Below are positions 1-9,828 of a stretch of 64,000 bases of DNA, in pieces. Below the pieces are notes generated by a model. The model had not been told where the DNA came from. It worked only from the letters and a program-made list of their open reading frames with translations, and did not search any database. The first letter of the stretch is position 1. Each line of letters starts with the position of its first letter. The DNA lies in the NCBI RefSeq assembly GCF_000368685.1, contig NZ_KB849623.1, positions 248,001 through 312,000 of the forward strand. Direction: 5' to 3'. The DNA comes from Acinetobacter baylyi DSM 14961 = CIP 107474. Lineage in GTDB: Bacteria; Pseudomonadota; Gammaproteobacteria; Pseudomonadales; Moraxellaceae. Position numbers and translations under genes: made by a program.

Positions 1-1
1 C

Positions 2-82
2 CGTAATTTGGGCAGAATTGCGCTCCCCGAGATTGAACGGCGTCTGGACAAGATACTTGCTCCACGTCTCAAGCCATGCTAA
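2..82 (+). CDS. C-terminal fragment of an unidentified protein, truncated by the window edge
   Basis: An open frame enters from the left edge and ends at TAA 80-82, giving 26 residues rich in Arg, Leu and Lys and ending LKPC. It reads like a basic amphipathic C-terminus (LPEIERRLDKIL), but it is too short to assign to a family. If real, the gene converges on recB, so the DNA between them (83-210) would contain two 3' ends and no promoter. A random open frame of this length is quite possible. Confidence 0.35.
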   Translation, partial: RNLGRIALPEIERRLDKILAPRLKPC

Positions 83-107
83 ATCAGTGTCTTTACTGAT
101 GTTTTGC

Positions 108-167
108 TTATCCACACAGTTATCCTCAAGCTTGTCCACATAGTTATAAACACATTTATCCACAAAT
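108..167 (+). repeat. Five DnaA-box-like 9-mers in a 12-bp tandem array
   Basis: 9-mers begin at 108, 120, 132, 144 and 156, exactly 12 bp apart and all in the same orientation. They read TTATCCACA, TTATCCTCA, TTGTCCACA, TTATAAACA and TTATCCACA. The first and last match the high-affinity DnaA box. The second and third differ at one position and the fourth at two. A strongly AT-rich tract (165-197) follows, and another TTATCCTCA lies at 221-229 inside the recB 3' end. The layout resembles the arrayed DnaA sites of replication origins or DnaA-titration loci. That it binds DnaA is inferred. Confidence 0.75.
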
Positions 168-210
168 TAAGTTTTTGATTTATATAGTATTATTGAAAAC
201 ACCCCCATTT

Positions 211-3200
211 TCATCCAATTTTATCCTCAGTGGCATAGCCTAAAATGGCATCAAGCCTTAAGATAAACTCATCTTCTGGTTTCCAGTAATAATAACCCTG
301 CCCTGTATGTCCGTTCATTCCACGCAGATATAAATAGGTGGCGCCTCCCAAATGTTCTGCAATCTCATAATGTTCAAGTTTTACTTTCAAATAACGGTGT
401 AAAGCCACCAGATACAGTGCTGCCTGCAACCAGTAACTCGAATGGGTCATATTCTCGCGAATAGCCAGGCCATCATAATGAGTTTGATCTGTTCCGAGAA
501 AGTTACTCTTGTAGTCGGCAATGTGAAAACGCTGGCCATCAAAGTACATCAAATCAATTGAGCCATTCAGGTATCGGGCAGAATATGCATCCAGAAATTC
601 TGGCATCTCGATGTGATACTCGATAAATAACTGTTGAATACGGCGCATGGCGAGGACACGATCAGATAGCGCCAGATAAAAAGGACACTCTGATAAAAAC
701 TGCCCGCTTTGTAATTGCTTGAGTTGAAAGTCTTGATGCAAAGGCGTTTTGAGTACATCATCCAACCAATCGGCAAGCCATTGGTAAAGTCTATTTTCGT
801 CGCCATTCAGCTCTGGGAAAGCATCTATATAAACAGGATAAAGCATCTCCCAGAGGCTGCCATAATCATTTTTAAATCGACGACGAATTTCAGTTATCCA
901 CTCTTCTGTCTGATTAAAATTGATATGTTCAAAAATTTCGTGCAGAAAGTTTCCCGCCAGTGTGCCTTTGGGAAAATTTTGCTTAATCCATGCAATTGGC
1001 TGTATAGCGGCTTGAGAATATTGAATGCTTGTGGTGGTATCACGCTCATCCTCTGCCTGCTCTGGGCGTGTTTGCATTGACACCAACGTATCTGCATAGC
1101 TCACGCGTGGCTTTAAATGTTGTGCCAGATAACTAAAACTGGTTTTCCCGCGTGGATAGAAACGCTGCTGGGGCAAAGGTGCCGCATAGATCAGGATTTT
1201 CTGAGGCGTTTCATGGACAGTCAAAGGTTCGGGACACTGCATCAGCAGCGCTTCTTCAATACTGTATTCATGCAGAAAAGGTGAATCCTGATTTTTCCAG
1301 AATGCCAAGGCATCTTTTGATTTTTGCTGCGGATCATGCAACATGGCATAGACACGATGGCTAGCACGTGTAAGCGCAACGTACCAGATCCTGTTTTGTT
1401 CTGCGGTAGCGCGTTCAGTATGTTGAATGATTGCCTCTGGAGTCAGTTGAGTTTTGTCTGCAATCGCAATCACGCGCTTGGTCTGCATCTGTCCTGTAGA
1501 TTCATCCAGAATTTCAGCCCTAGAAAAATTCAGGTCTTTGTTCTGATCCCGAAGAGGTTTATCTGCACCCAGTAAAAAAACGATCTTAAACTCTAAGCCC
1601 TTCGACTGATGAATCGTCATTAATTGCACCCCAGCATCACTGGAAAGTTTGCGTTCCAGCTCCCACTCTCGTTCGCTTGGCGATCTGAGTTGCTTGAGAT
1701 ACCAATGATATAAATTTTGTGCACCCTGATACTGCTCGCTGTGTTTGCTCAGCAATTCACTCAGATGACGCAGATTGACCACAGCACGTTCATTTTCCCT
1801 GCTATGTTTGGCTCCCAAATTTTGCCAGACCTGAAATATATTCAGACCACGCTGCCATGCTGGTAAAAAACCTTGATGGAGCCAGATTTCTCTTAATCCA
1901 TCCAACTGGTTCATATAATCACTCAGTCCAACTGGGCTTTGTTCAAGCTGATACAGGCGCTCAAGATCGAAGCCCATCAATCGGCTTAACAGCGCACGTT
2001 TGACTTTGGCCTCATCATAAGGAAATAAAATGGCGGTTAGAAATGCCCCCACATCGTGTGCAACAACATGATCAAATACACTTCGGCGTGAAGGTCGATT
2101 CACCTTGATATTCAAATATTCAAGTGCCGCCTGTACATCATCCAATCCTTTATGATTTTTCGAGAGTACTGCGATATCATCGGCAATAATCGAGTGGTGC
2201 ACCGACCCATCTTTTAAATATAACTCTCCCGAACTGGCCTGATTGAGCAGTGCACGAATTTTCCATGCGACCTGTTCTGCTTCTGACGCTTTGTCTTGAA
2301 GCATGATCCATCGCAAAGGTGCGGTATTGACCTGTGCACGATCCATTAAAGCAGGATGAGCTCGGCTACCCGCCTGAATCGGGTCATAAATCACCTGCTC
2401 ACCAAAATTGGGTTGTCGTTGAAATAAGGCATCAACGACTTCAACAAGCGGCTTGACCGAACGATGATTCTGGCTCAGCTTATATTCTCGCCCCTGCTTA
2501 TGCAGAATATCCTGATATGCATTGAGGAAAGTCAGCATATCACCACCACGAAAACCATAAATCGCTTGTTTACGGTCTCCCACCATAATCATGCAGCCTT
2601 TTTGATAGCGCTGCGGATGACGCCAGATACTCGCCAGCATATCATCCTGATCTTGGTTGGTATCCTGAAATTCATCGACCAGAATTAACGGATAACGTGC
2701 CTGCACAAAAATTGCAAATCGCTGCCCCTGCTCACCCTTTAAAGCCTCTGCCAAGGTACTAATTTGCTGTGAAAAGGTGGTTTCTCCTTTCTCCTGCAAG
2801 ACTTGGGGTAAGCGCTGTTTAACTTCGATGCACAGATAGGCTTTTAAAGCATGATCAAGCTGTTCAAATTGCGCCTGATAATGCTGTAATGTTTGAATCA
2901 CCTGTTTTAACTGTGCAACCACAGCATGCTGATAAAATCCATCACTGACATCTGCTGGACATTTTTTAAAAATTTTTTCCTGCTCCAGCTTTTCTATAAA
3001 CTTATCAGCGGCTTCTCGAGATGCTTTAAATGCAGGGTCAAAAATGCTTAACACAGAATCCTGTTGTAAAGCTTTTAAAAGACAAGGAATATGCTGAACA
3101 AATAGCGCATGAAAGCCATGATTGCGAAATGATGAACCATGAATAAACGAATAATATTCCCCATCAAGCTGGTAATAGCTAGACAATGGGGTTACATCAA

Positions 3201-3915
3201 TCTGGCAGGCTAAAGCTGCGACTTGCTCTAATGCATATAAATCAATTTCTGGACTTTGTTGCTGCTGAAATTTTGCCGAGCTAAAGTTTAATGAACTTTC
3301 GACCAACCCCACAAAAGCATCCACACTTTTTAGGGCGCCCATATTGTAAAGCCCATCAATCAAGGCTTGAGGCTGTGCCTGAATCCAGGCCCGTAGCACA
3401 TCATGAATGAGCTGACGTGTATATGCCTTGGCATCATCGGTAATGTCCGCACGTTCAATTTTGCCACTTTCAAAAGCAAATTCTCGTAATAATTTTTGGC
3501 TAAAACTGTCTAGTGTTCCAACAAAGAGTTCATCAAGCTGATCCAATACCAATTTTAGCCGCTCGCAGGCATAGCCAATCCGTAGCGAAAATTGCTGTAA
3601 CAGATATTCAAGCAACGGATCTGTTTCCTGCTGCGCTTTTTGTAATATCTCAGACTCAGTTAAACCTCGACATTCCTGTAAATACGTTAATGTCTGGTGT
3701 AAACGCGAACGAATCCGTGCTTTGAGTTCGGCTGCTGCTGCACGGGTAAATGTTGTGGCAATCACTTGTTGCGGCAGATATTTTTCTAGAAAAATCCGAA
3801 CCATCAGACTCGATAAAGTATAAGTTTTACCTGTACCTGCTGAGGCTTCAATCAAATGTAATCCCGAAAATTCAATCTCTGTAATCGGTTGATACGACAC
3901 TTTAGATTTTGTCAT
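211..3915 (-). CDS. recB: RecBCD exonuclease/helicase subunit RecB
   Basis: RecB is the 3'-5' helicase and nuclease subunit of the RecBCD enzyme, which resects double-strand breaks and degrades linear foreign DNA. The 1234-aa protein has an N-terminal UvrD-type helicase: Walker A ASAGTGKT at residues 24-31, Walker B region ILVDEFQDTN, GDRKQAIYGFRGGD, and motif V TIHQSKGLEFK. The C-terminal nuclease domain is intact (GNFLHEIFEH, then GSIDLMYF and ADYKSNFLG with the catalytic Asp and Lys), so the protein should be active. It starts 6 bp after recC and is surely cotranscribed with it. No recD follows in the visible DNA. Confidence 0.95.
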   Translation of the reverse strand: MTKSKVSYQPITEIEFSGLHLIEASAGTGKTYTLSSLMVRIFLEKYLPQQVIATTFTRAAAAELKARIRSRLHQTLTYLQECRGLTESEILQKAQQETDPLLEYLLQQFSLRIGYACERLKLVLDQLDELFVGTLDSFSQKLLREFAFESGKIERADITDDAKAYTRQLIHDVLRAWIQAQPQALIDGLYNMGALKSVDAFVGLVESSLNFSSAKFQQQQSPEIDLYALEQVAALACQIDVTPLSSYYQLDGEYYSFIHGSSFRNHGFHALFVQHIPCLLKALQQDSVLSIFDPAFKASREAADKFIEKLEQEKIFKKCPADVSDGFYQHAVVAQLKQVIQTLQHYQAQFEQLDHALKAYLCIEVKQRLPQVLQEKGETTFSQQISTLAEALKGEQGQRFAIFVQARYPLILVDEFQDTNQDQDDMLASIWRHPQRYQKGCMIMVGDRKQAIYGFRGGDMLTFLNAYQDILHKQGREYKLSQNHRSVKPLVEVVDALFQRQPNFGEQVIYDPIQAGSRAHPALMDRAQVNTAPLRWIMLQDKASEAEQVAWKIRALLNQASSGELYLKDGSVHHSIIADDIAVLSKNHKGLDDVQAALEYLNIKVNRPSRRSVFDHVVAHDVGAFLTAILFPYDEAKVKRALLSRLMGFDLERLYQLEQSPVGLSDYMNQLDGLREIWLHQGFLPAWQRGLNIFQVWQNLGAKHSRENERAVVNLRHLSELLSKHSEQYQGAQNLYHWYLKQLRSPSEREWELERKLSSDAGVQLMTIHQSKGLEFKIVFLLGADKPLRDQNKDLNFSRAEILDESTGQMQTKRVIAIADKTQLTPEAIIQHTERATAEQNRIWYVALTRASHRVYAMLHDPQQKSKDALAFWKNQDSPFLHEYSIEEALLMQCPEPLTVHETPQKILIYAAPLPQQRFYPRGKTSFSYLAQHLKPRVSYADTLVSMQTRPEQAEDERDTTTSIQYSQAAIQPIAWIKQNFPKGTLAGNFLHEIFEHINFNQTEEWITEIRRRFKNDYGSLWEMLYPVYIDAFPELNGDENRLYQWLADWLDDVLKTPLHQDFQLKQLQSGQFLSECPFYLALSDRVLAMRRIQQLFIEYHIEMPEFLDAYSARYLNGSIDLMYFDGQRFHIADYKSNFLGTDQTHYDGLAIRENMTHSSYWLQAALYLVALHRYLKVKLEHYEIAEHLGGATYLYLRGMNGHTGQGYYYWKPEDEFILRLDAILGYATEDKIG

Positions 3916-3921
3916 TCAGGC

Positions 3922-6900
3922 TTACTCCAGACGCAGATACTGAAAAATTGGCGCATACAAATCATATGAATAACGCTGCAATGCATCTTTCAATAAAGCA
4001 GTTGCATCTTGCTGTTGTAAAATAAATGACCAGTCAAGATGATACTGGCTGCTTTCAAGCTGTGAGGTATCTATTTGCATATACGCTTTGGGGTCTTGCC
4101 ATTCTTTCAAAATATTCAACAGATCTTTTTCTACTAACTGAAATTGGTCTGACTGCTGCACCCAGTGATACTGTTTCGCTTTTTCCAGAGGTTGCAGAAT
4201 CAAGGCGGCGGGTAGCACGACAGGTTGTGTAGATGCCACTTGCCACATTTTTAGCCATTGTGTGAGATAATCCCGTGCCTGAATCGAGCTCACCCCTTCA
4301 CAAATCACAGTCTGATCACTAAAAACCACAATACGACGGCGACGCTGTCCAGCGTCACCTTCATTTAAGTACGATAACCATAGCAGATATTCCAGCCAGA
4401 CTTTGGCGATGCGTTTTGCACGTGCACTGGAAGCTTCCAGGCTGACCCAGTCCTGTACGTCATGTTCAGGCATTATGATATTTAAGTGCAGGGTTTTAGA
4501 AACCCGCCAGACGTGATGTGTTGTGGCTGTAGGCTGAGTTGTATAGTGATGCAGACGCTCCAGTAATCGCTCTTGCTCTGCCAAGCTTTGCTGCCAAGCA
4601 CTATGTTTAATTTTCCCAACAGGCAACTGATCCAGCAAAGTGTCTGGCGTCGTGGTTTGTTCTTGTTTTTGTAGAAAGTTTCGAATGGCATAGCGCCCTA
4701 AACCATCCAGAAATAAAGGTTCATTTTGATCCAGCAAAGTGGTCATGGCCAGATTTTCGACACCCAGATTTTTTAAATACAAACGCGCAGGGAAAGTCAC
4801 ATCTGCCATCCACTGCTGGCTATCGAGTACCCTCAGCTCTTGCTGTGGCTGCGTGTACACCATATTGACCCAAGGTTGCAATATCGCAGATGCCTCCTGA
4901 ATACTTTGCGCCACCTGATACCACTGATCTTGATAACGTTTTGCTACAGGCAAATTCCCAAACCCTAACGGATCAAATGGTTGCAAAGGATGCACGCAAT
5001 ATAAAGGCCATAACTGGTTGGGAATATCGAGCAATTTGAACTGTTGCTGTTGCATCTGGATAGTTAAATTGGAATCCTCATGTTTTGCTATCTGCTCTGC
5101 TGGTGCAACAATCAAAGCCAGATGATCACGGAACTCCTGCAAAATACTTGACGGCTCCCGTACTTCTCCATCATTCAAGTCAAATCCATTATAGAAAAGC
5201 CACAAAGCTTGTTGTGCCAATAACACTGCATCTAAAAAAGCGCCCTGATCATCTTCGAGACGAGAACGATCACCCAGTTGTTGCCTAAGTGCATCCATCA
5301 AATCAAAAGGAATATGACTGTCTCGGTTTGGAAATCTTCCTGTATCCAGATTTAGCATGACAACCAAGCGATAGGGTAAAGGACGAATCTGTCCAATCTG
5401 ACTAAAGGTAATCTGCCCCGTAGGCTCAGCCTGAGCGGATTGATGTTCTAGGGTGCGTTGAATCTCATCTAAAATATAAGGCAAAGGCAAAGCGATCTGA
5501 CGTAAGGTATGCGCATCTTTGTCTGCATAAAAACTGGCCAGCGTGACCATTCGTTCTTGTTTCTTGATAATCTCGCGCGCAGTTTTTAAAGCAACCACAC
5601 CCGCCTGCTCAAACTCAATCACGTCCTGCATCAGGATTTTGAGCCAGTCTTCAACTGAATGCTGCGTGCCTTGCTCATGAGCAAGCACCCAATTACGTCG
5701 TGCATCAATATCCTGATAGATCTGAATGAGTTTTCCAATCAATTCAAAGTCATCAGGTGTAACGCCACTATAACTCAATACACCCTGAAACAAGGTATGC
5801 TCAGGAATCGCGATACCCAGTGCCAGCCGATCTAGCGCAAATTTAAAACTATAACGATCATCATGATCCTCGGCACTTAAGCTTTGTTGTAAATGGTGTA
5901 TGTCAAAGCCACGTTTAAATCCTGCGCCAGCCAGTAACGCCAGCATACGTTTGATCTGACTATCTTCAAGATCATAACAAACCTGAGTAGCAGGCAGGCT
6001 TAACCAGTCTGCAAAATCATCGTAGCTCAAACGTCCTTGCAATAATGTCATACGCCCCAGCACAGCACGCCAGGCATTCATCACATCCAGTTGAACCACG
6101 CCTGAAATTTTGATAGGTAAAAAGACGCCATCATCACTTGGCGTTGCTGGAAACACACTCCGAATCAGGGGTTCAATTTCTTTAATATTTGGTACAACCA
6201 CCAAAATATCATTTGGGCGGCGCACCGAAGCATCATCATTTTGTGACAACCAGTGAATCAACTGATCACGCAAGACCTCAAGCTGTCTAAGACTCGAATG
6301 ACACACGTGAAAACGAATAGATTCATCTGATGGCTCTAGCGTATATCGCCCTGCTTGAGGCTCAGCCAGATTCAAGATATCTGATTGTACTTGCCCCAGC
6401 AAAGTGTCAGGAAAGTCATCAACAAAAGCATCCACCCAGCGTCCTTCTTCACCAGTAGATAGATTGGCAAGTAATGAAAAATGATCGCGTGCCTGCTTAC
6501 CCAGTCGGGTAAGCAATGGATGTCTGGACTCTCGTGCTTCTGCATTGAAATGCAAGGTAAACTGCTCAAAAAACTGGGCAATATCCACATCTGTAGCCGC
6601 TGGATTTTTTTCAATAAAGCGCTGTTTGACACGTACATCGTAACGCTGCTTCCAAAGTGGATCGACACTGTCTGCCCAATATTCCTGTGATGGGTTGTAA
6701 TGCAAGATCAACACGTCTAAATATTGGCCTAAACGGCGCAAAAACTGCAACTGACTTGGTGGCAAATCCAGCAAGGTAAACATCACAATCTGTTTAGGTA
6801 AGCGTTTTAATGCGATATCCCGTGTCTGTGGCTGTTCAAGGACTTGCCAGAACAGATCATCAATGTTCTGAATATCCAAAAAATCCTGATGAAAATAGCG

Positions 6901-7587
6901 ATGCCACAACCAGCGCTGCCATGCCTCCAATTCCTGAGCCTGTTGCAACTGAAAGGCCGAAATCTCCTTGTTTCCCTGAACGATGAGTTGCTCGATATCC
7001 AGCTCGCGGTTTTCTCCCCAAGCACTTAACCAGTTACTGGCGCAACCACAATTTCCAGCACAATTTTTCTGGCAATGCCCCCTATAAATCATATAGTTGC
7101 TAAAGAGCTGCGAGACTTGCTCTGCCACCCAGTACAGCATTTTTTGTTTTTTTAACTGTTTTTCAAATCCATTTTCAAGGCGGTCAGCACTGTCATAAAT
7201 ACGGGCAATAATCGAATACGCAGGATGATCTTGAGTAATTAAAATCTGATCGGGCTGAATAAAGTCATATAACGCCTGATAGACACGCCACTTTAAAATT
7301 AAACGGGGAATATTCGCTTTACGAACATCATCCTTATGTTCACTCAAAACCTGCTGATAGGCATACCATTGAAAGCCACGAATACGTTGATGAAACAGGT
7401 AGTTTGCTGTAATTCCCTGCAACTCAGATAATTTTTCAGTCAGCCATTGCTCTACAGCAGGACTTGGTACAATAAAGTGCTGTGTTGCCAACACATCAAA
7501 GGGCTGACGTGTAGGTTGATGCACCGATTGCCACACGCCTTGTAGCAAAACATCAATACGCTGACTTTGTATTACATGTATGGCCAT
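3922..7587 (-). CDS. recC: RecBCD exonuclease subunit RecC
   Basis: RecC is the scaffold and Chi-recognition subunit of RecBCD; its inactive helicase and nuclease-like domains guide the unwound 3' strand. The 1221-aa product begins MAIHVIQSQRIDVL and contains family blocks such as FIVPSPAVEQWLTEKL near residue 38 and SGVVQLDVMNAWRAVLGR in the middle. It is somewhat longer than the roughly 1120-aa E. coli protein. Gene order is recC then recB, as in enterobacteria but without ptrA between them. A promoter should lie in 7588-7751, shared with the divergent gene at 7752. Confidence 0.93.
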   Translation of the reverse strand: MAIHVIQSQRIDVLLQGVWQSVHQPTRQPFDVLATQHFIVPSPAVEQWLTEKLSELQGITANYLFHQRIRGFQWYAYQQVLSEHKDDVRKANIPRLILKWRVYQALYDFIQPDQILITQDHPAYSIIARIYDSADRLENGFEKQLKKQKMLYWVAEQVSQLFSNYMIYRGHCQKNCAGNCGCASNWLSAWGENRELDIEQLIVQGNKEISAFQLQQAQELEAWQRWLWHRYFHQDFLDIQNIDDLFWQVLEQPQTRDIALKRLPKQIVMFTLLDLPPSQLQFLRRLGQYLDVLILHYNPSQEYWADSVDPLWKQRYDVRVKQRFIEKNPAATDVDIAQFFEQFTLHFNAEARESRHPLLTRLGKQARDHFSLLANLSTGEEGRWVDAFVDDFPDTLLGQVQSDILNLAEPQAGRYTLEPSDESIRFHVCHSSLRQLEVLRDQLIHWLSQNDDASVRRPNDILVVVPNIKEIEPLIRSVFPATPSDDGVFLPIKISGVVQLDVMNAWRAVLGRMTLLQGRLSYDDFADWLSLPATQVCYDLEDSQIKRMLALLAGAGFKRGFDIHHLQQSLSAEDHDDRYSFKFALDRLALGIAIPEHTLFQGVLSYSGVTPDDFELIGKLIQIYQDIDARRNWVLAHEQGTQHSVEDWLKILMQDVIEFEQAGVVALKTAREIIKKQERMVTLASFYADKDAHTLRQIALPLPYILDEIQRTLEHQSAQAEPTGQITFSQIGQIRPLPYRLVVMLNLDTGRFPNRDSHIPFDLMDALRQQLGDRSRLEDDQGAFLDAVLLAQQALWLFYNGFDLNDGEVREPSSILQEFRDHLALIVAPAEQIAKHEDSNLTIQMQQQQFKLLDIPNQLWPLYCVHPLQPFDPLGFGNLPVAKRYQDQWYQVAQSIQEASAILQPWVNMVYTQPQQELRVLDSQQWMADVTFPARLYLKNLGVENLAMTTLLDQNEPLFLDGLGRYAIRNFLQKQEQTTTPDTLLDQLPVGKIKHSAWQQSLAEQERLLERLHHYTTQPTATTHHVWRVSKTLHLNIIMPEHDVQDWVSLEASSARAKRIAKVWLEYLLWLSYLNEGDAGQRRRRIVVFSDQTVICEGVSSIQARDYLTQWLKMWQVASTQPVVLPAALILQPLEKAKQYHWVQQSDQFQLVEKDLLNILKEWQDPKAYMQIDTSQLESSQYHLDWSFILQQQDATALLKDALQRYSYDLYAPIFQYLRLE

Positions 7588-7751
7588 CTACCTCTTACCC
7601 TTTTAAAATCTACACTTTTATGCACAAAATCATAAACATTCGTCACTATACATCTTTATGTAACTATGTCACGTTTGCGTCATGAATAAAAATTTGAGTC
7701 ATTCTCAAAATAAACGCTTGAATCATACAGAGCCAACTTGAGTATAAATCC

Positions 7752-8255
7752 ATGAAAATAGAGAATATCCCTGAGTCAATTGATCCAACTTTAAATCTAG
7801 AATCAATACGTCTAGACTGTTTAGAAATGGTTAAAAAACGTGCCTACTTTTCGGCTGGGGCCGCTGTGGTACCTATTCCATTTTTCGATGTCGTGATTGA
7901 TATCGGTATTCTTTCACAGCTTATTCCAGAGATCAGTGCAAAATTTGGTTTATCGCCAGATCATATTACGGTGTATGACCCGCAAACCAAACAAATTCAC
8001 TGGAACGAACTACGTAAGCGTGGGTTTGAATTTTCAGGGCTTGTAGTTGCGCGTACTGCTGTCAAAAAATCACTCAATGGCGTTATTGGCAAGGTTCTGA
8101 CCAAGCAAGTGACTAAATTTATTCCACTTGGTGGACAGATTGTAGCAGCCAGCCTGGGATATATTGTGATGAAAAAGGTAGCCGAAGCACATGTGCAAGA
8201 ATGTTATCACCTTGCCAAACGTCTTCAGCAAAAAAACACCTCTACTACAGTTTAA
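7752..8255 (+). CDS. DUF697-like small membrane-associated protein
   Basis: A 167-aa protein of unknown function. Two hydrophobic segments bracket the centre: roughly residues 35-60 (AGAAVVPIPFFDVVIDIGILSQLIPEIS) and 120-145 (TKFIPLGGQIVAASLGYIVM). The first resembles the DUF697 domain found C-terminal to some GTPases and in YcjF-like proteins, where a VPIP motif precedes a helical hairpin. No GTPase domain is present here, so it stands alone. It is divergent from recC and followed by a hairpin at 8269-8286. The family call rests on pattern resemblance only. Confidence 0.6.
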   Translation: MKIENIPESIDPTLNLESIRLDCLEMVKKRAYFSAGAAVVPIPFFDVVIDIGILSQLIPEISAKFGLSPDHITVYDPQTKQIHWNELRKRGFEFSGLVVARTAVKKSLNGVIGKVLTKQVTKFIPLGGQIVAASLGYIVMKKVAEAHVQECYHLAKRLQQKNTSTTV

Positions 8256-8268
8256 ATAAAAATTAAAA

Positions 8269-8286
8269 GGGCACTTTCGGGTGCCC
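8269..8286. terminator. Hairpin after the DUF697-like gene
   Basis: A perfect 6-bp GC-rich stem GGGCAC / GTGCCC with a 6-nt loop. The A-rich side lies on the left (8252-8268), so the U-tract is better placed for minus-strand transcripts. On the + strand no T run follows. It probably stops transcription at the end of the 7752 gene, though less strongly in that direction. Confidence 0.5.
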
Positions 8287-8444
8287 AATCAAAACAGCAA
8301 GTTATTCATAAGATTCAATATTTCATTAACACTTCCCAACTTAATTTTATTTTAGTTTATGATTCAATTAATTTTTTAAGTTTATTTAAAGATTGTCTAT
8401 TTATTCTCCACACTACGATGACAGACAAATGATGGAGAGTCGTT

Positions 8445-9764
8445 GTGGAACATGGACAACAAACATCCCGTATACGTGCCATTTTTAATGTAACAAGTGG
8501 CAACTTCTTAGAACAGTACGATTTCTTCTTATTTGGTCTATATGCCAAAGCGATTGGCGAAACTTTTTTCCATTCTGATAGCAGTTATGCTGCACTCATG
8601 AAAACCTTTCTGGTTTTTGCAGTCAGCTTTTTGATGCGTCCAATTGGCGCATTGGTGCTGGGGCCTTATGTGGATCGGATCGGACGACGTAAAGGTTTGA
8701 TGGTCACCTTGAGTATTATGGCGGTTGGCTCTTTAATTATTGCTTTAACCCCAGGCTACGCAACCATTGGTTTTGCTGCCACTGTTCTGATTTTTGCTGG
8801 TCGTCTTGCACAAGGTTTTTCCGCAGGTGTAGAACTTGGCGGTGTTTCGGTGTATTTGTCCGAAATTGCCGAGCCTCATAATCGTGGTTTTATTACCAGT
8901 TGGCAATCTGCGAGTCAGCAAGTCGCCGTTATTTTTGCAGCAACGCTCGGTTATATGATTAGCCTGGTCTTTACCAAAGCTCAAGTGGCTGATTGGGCTT
9001 GGCGCATTCCGTTTTTTGTTGGCTGTGCCATCATCCCATTTATTTTCTGGTTGCGTAAATCTCTGCAAGAAACAGAAGCGTTTGCCTCAAGAAAAGAACA
9101 TCCAACGACTCAACAGATCATGTCAACACTGGCAGCGAACTGGAAAATTGTATTGACTGGCATGTGTATGGTTGCAACCACGACCACCATGTTCTATTTC
9201 ATTACAGTTTATACGCCAACCTATGGTAAGGAAGTTTTGCATTTAACCAGTGCAGAAAGCTTACTGGCAACCGTGATGGTAGGCGTAAGTAATTTTATAT
9301 TACTTCCAATTGGTGGTTATCTTTCTGATAAATTTGGTCGCAAACCTTTATTGATTACAACGACCACGCTGATCTTTATTACGGCTTATCCACTTCTCAG
9401 TTGGCTGACCCAGAATATTAGCCTGACTCATATGCTGATATCTTTGCTTTGGTTATCATTACTTTACAGTTTTTATAATGGTGCGCTGGTCGTATCTTTA
9501 ACTGAAATGATGCCAAGCTCGGTACGAATTGCTGGATTTTCAGTCGCCTATAGTTTGGCAACCTCGGTATTTGGTGGTTTAACTCCAATGATTGCAACCT
9601 ATCTTGTAGAGCAAAGTGGTAGCAAAAGCATGCCAGCTTTCTGGCTGATGTTGGCAGCCATCATTAGTTTGATCGCGACATTGATTGTATTTCGCAAACG
9701 TCAGCACAATACGGCTCAATCCAAGCCCCTTCAAACAAAATTAGCCTCTTCAGTATCTCACTGA
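8445..9764 (+). CDS. MFS transporter, citrate/tricarballylate:proton symporter type
   Basis: A 439-aa inner-membrane carrier with about 12 hydrophobic segments. The N-terminus ([19 protein letters not shown]), the loop DRIGRRKG and the block [24 protein letters not shown] closely resemble the metabolite:H+ symporter family around CitA/CitH and TcuC, which import citrate or tricarballylate with protons. The start is GTG 8445, preceded by GGAGAG at 8434-8439; no better in-frame ATG lies nearby. It is a single gene with no catabolic genes beside it, so the substrate is uncertain and could be another di- or tricarboxylate. Confidence 0.75.
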   Translation: MEHGQQTSRIRAIFNVTSGNFLEQYDFFLFGLYAKAIGETFFHSDSSYAALMKTFLVFAVSFLMRPIGALVLGPYVDRIGRRKGLMVTLSIMAVGSLIIALTPGYATIGFAATVLIFAGRLAQGFSAGVELGGVSVYLSEIAEPHNRGFITSWQSASQQVAVIFAATLGYMISLVFTKAQVADWAWRIPFFVGCAIIPFIFWLRKSLQETEAFASRKEHPTTQQIMSTLAANWKIVLTGMCMVATTTTMFYFITVYTPTYGKEVLHLTSAESLLATVMVGVSNFILLPIGGYLSDKFGRKPLLITTTTLIFITAYPLLSWLTQNISLTHMLISLLWLSLLYSFYNGALVVSLTEMMPSSVRIAGFSVAYSLATSVFGGLTPMIATYLVEQSGSKSMPAFWLMLAAIISLIATLIVFRKRQHNTAQSKPLQTKLASSVSH

Positions 9765-9828
9765 TCATGCTGTGACTCTGTTTCGGTATCTCTTGATCCG
9801 AATCAGAGTCATTCTGTTCTATATTGAT

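Noticed and set aside
83..210. The DnaA-box array as the chromosomal replication origin itself
   Set aside because: No dnaA, dnaN, rpmH or gyrB lies nearby, whereas Acinetobacter origins, as far as known, adjoin dnaA. A secondary or titration role is more likely.
8745..9068. 107-codon minus-strand frame inside the MFS gene
   Set aside because: Fully covered by a well-supported membrane transporter on the other strand; composition is that of an antisense shadow.
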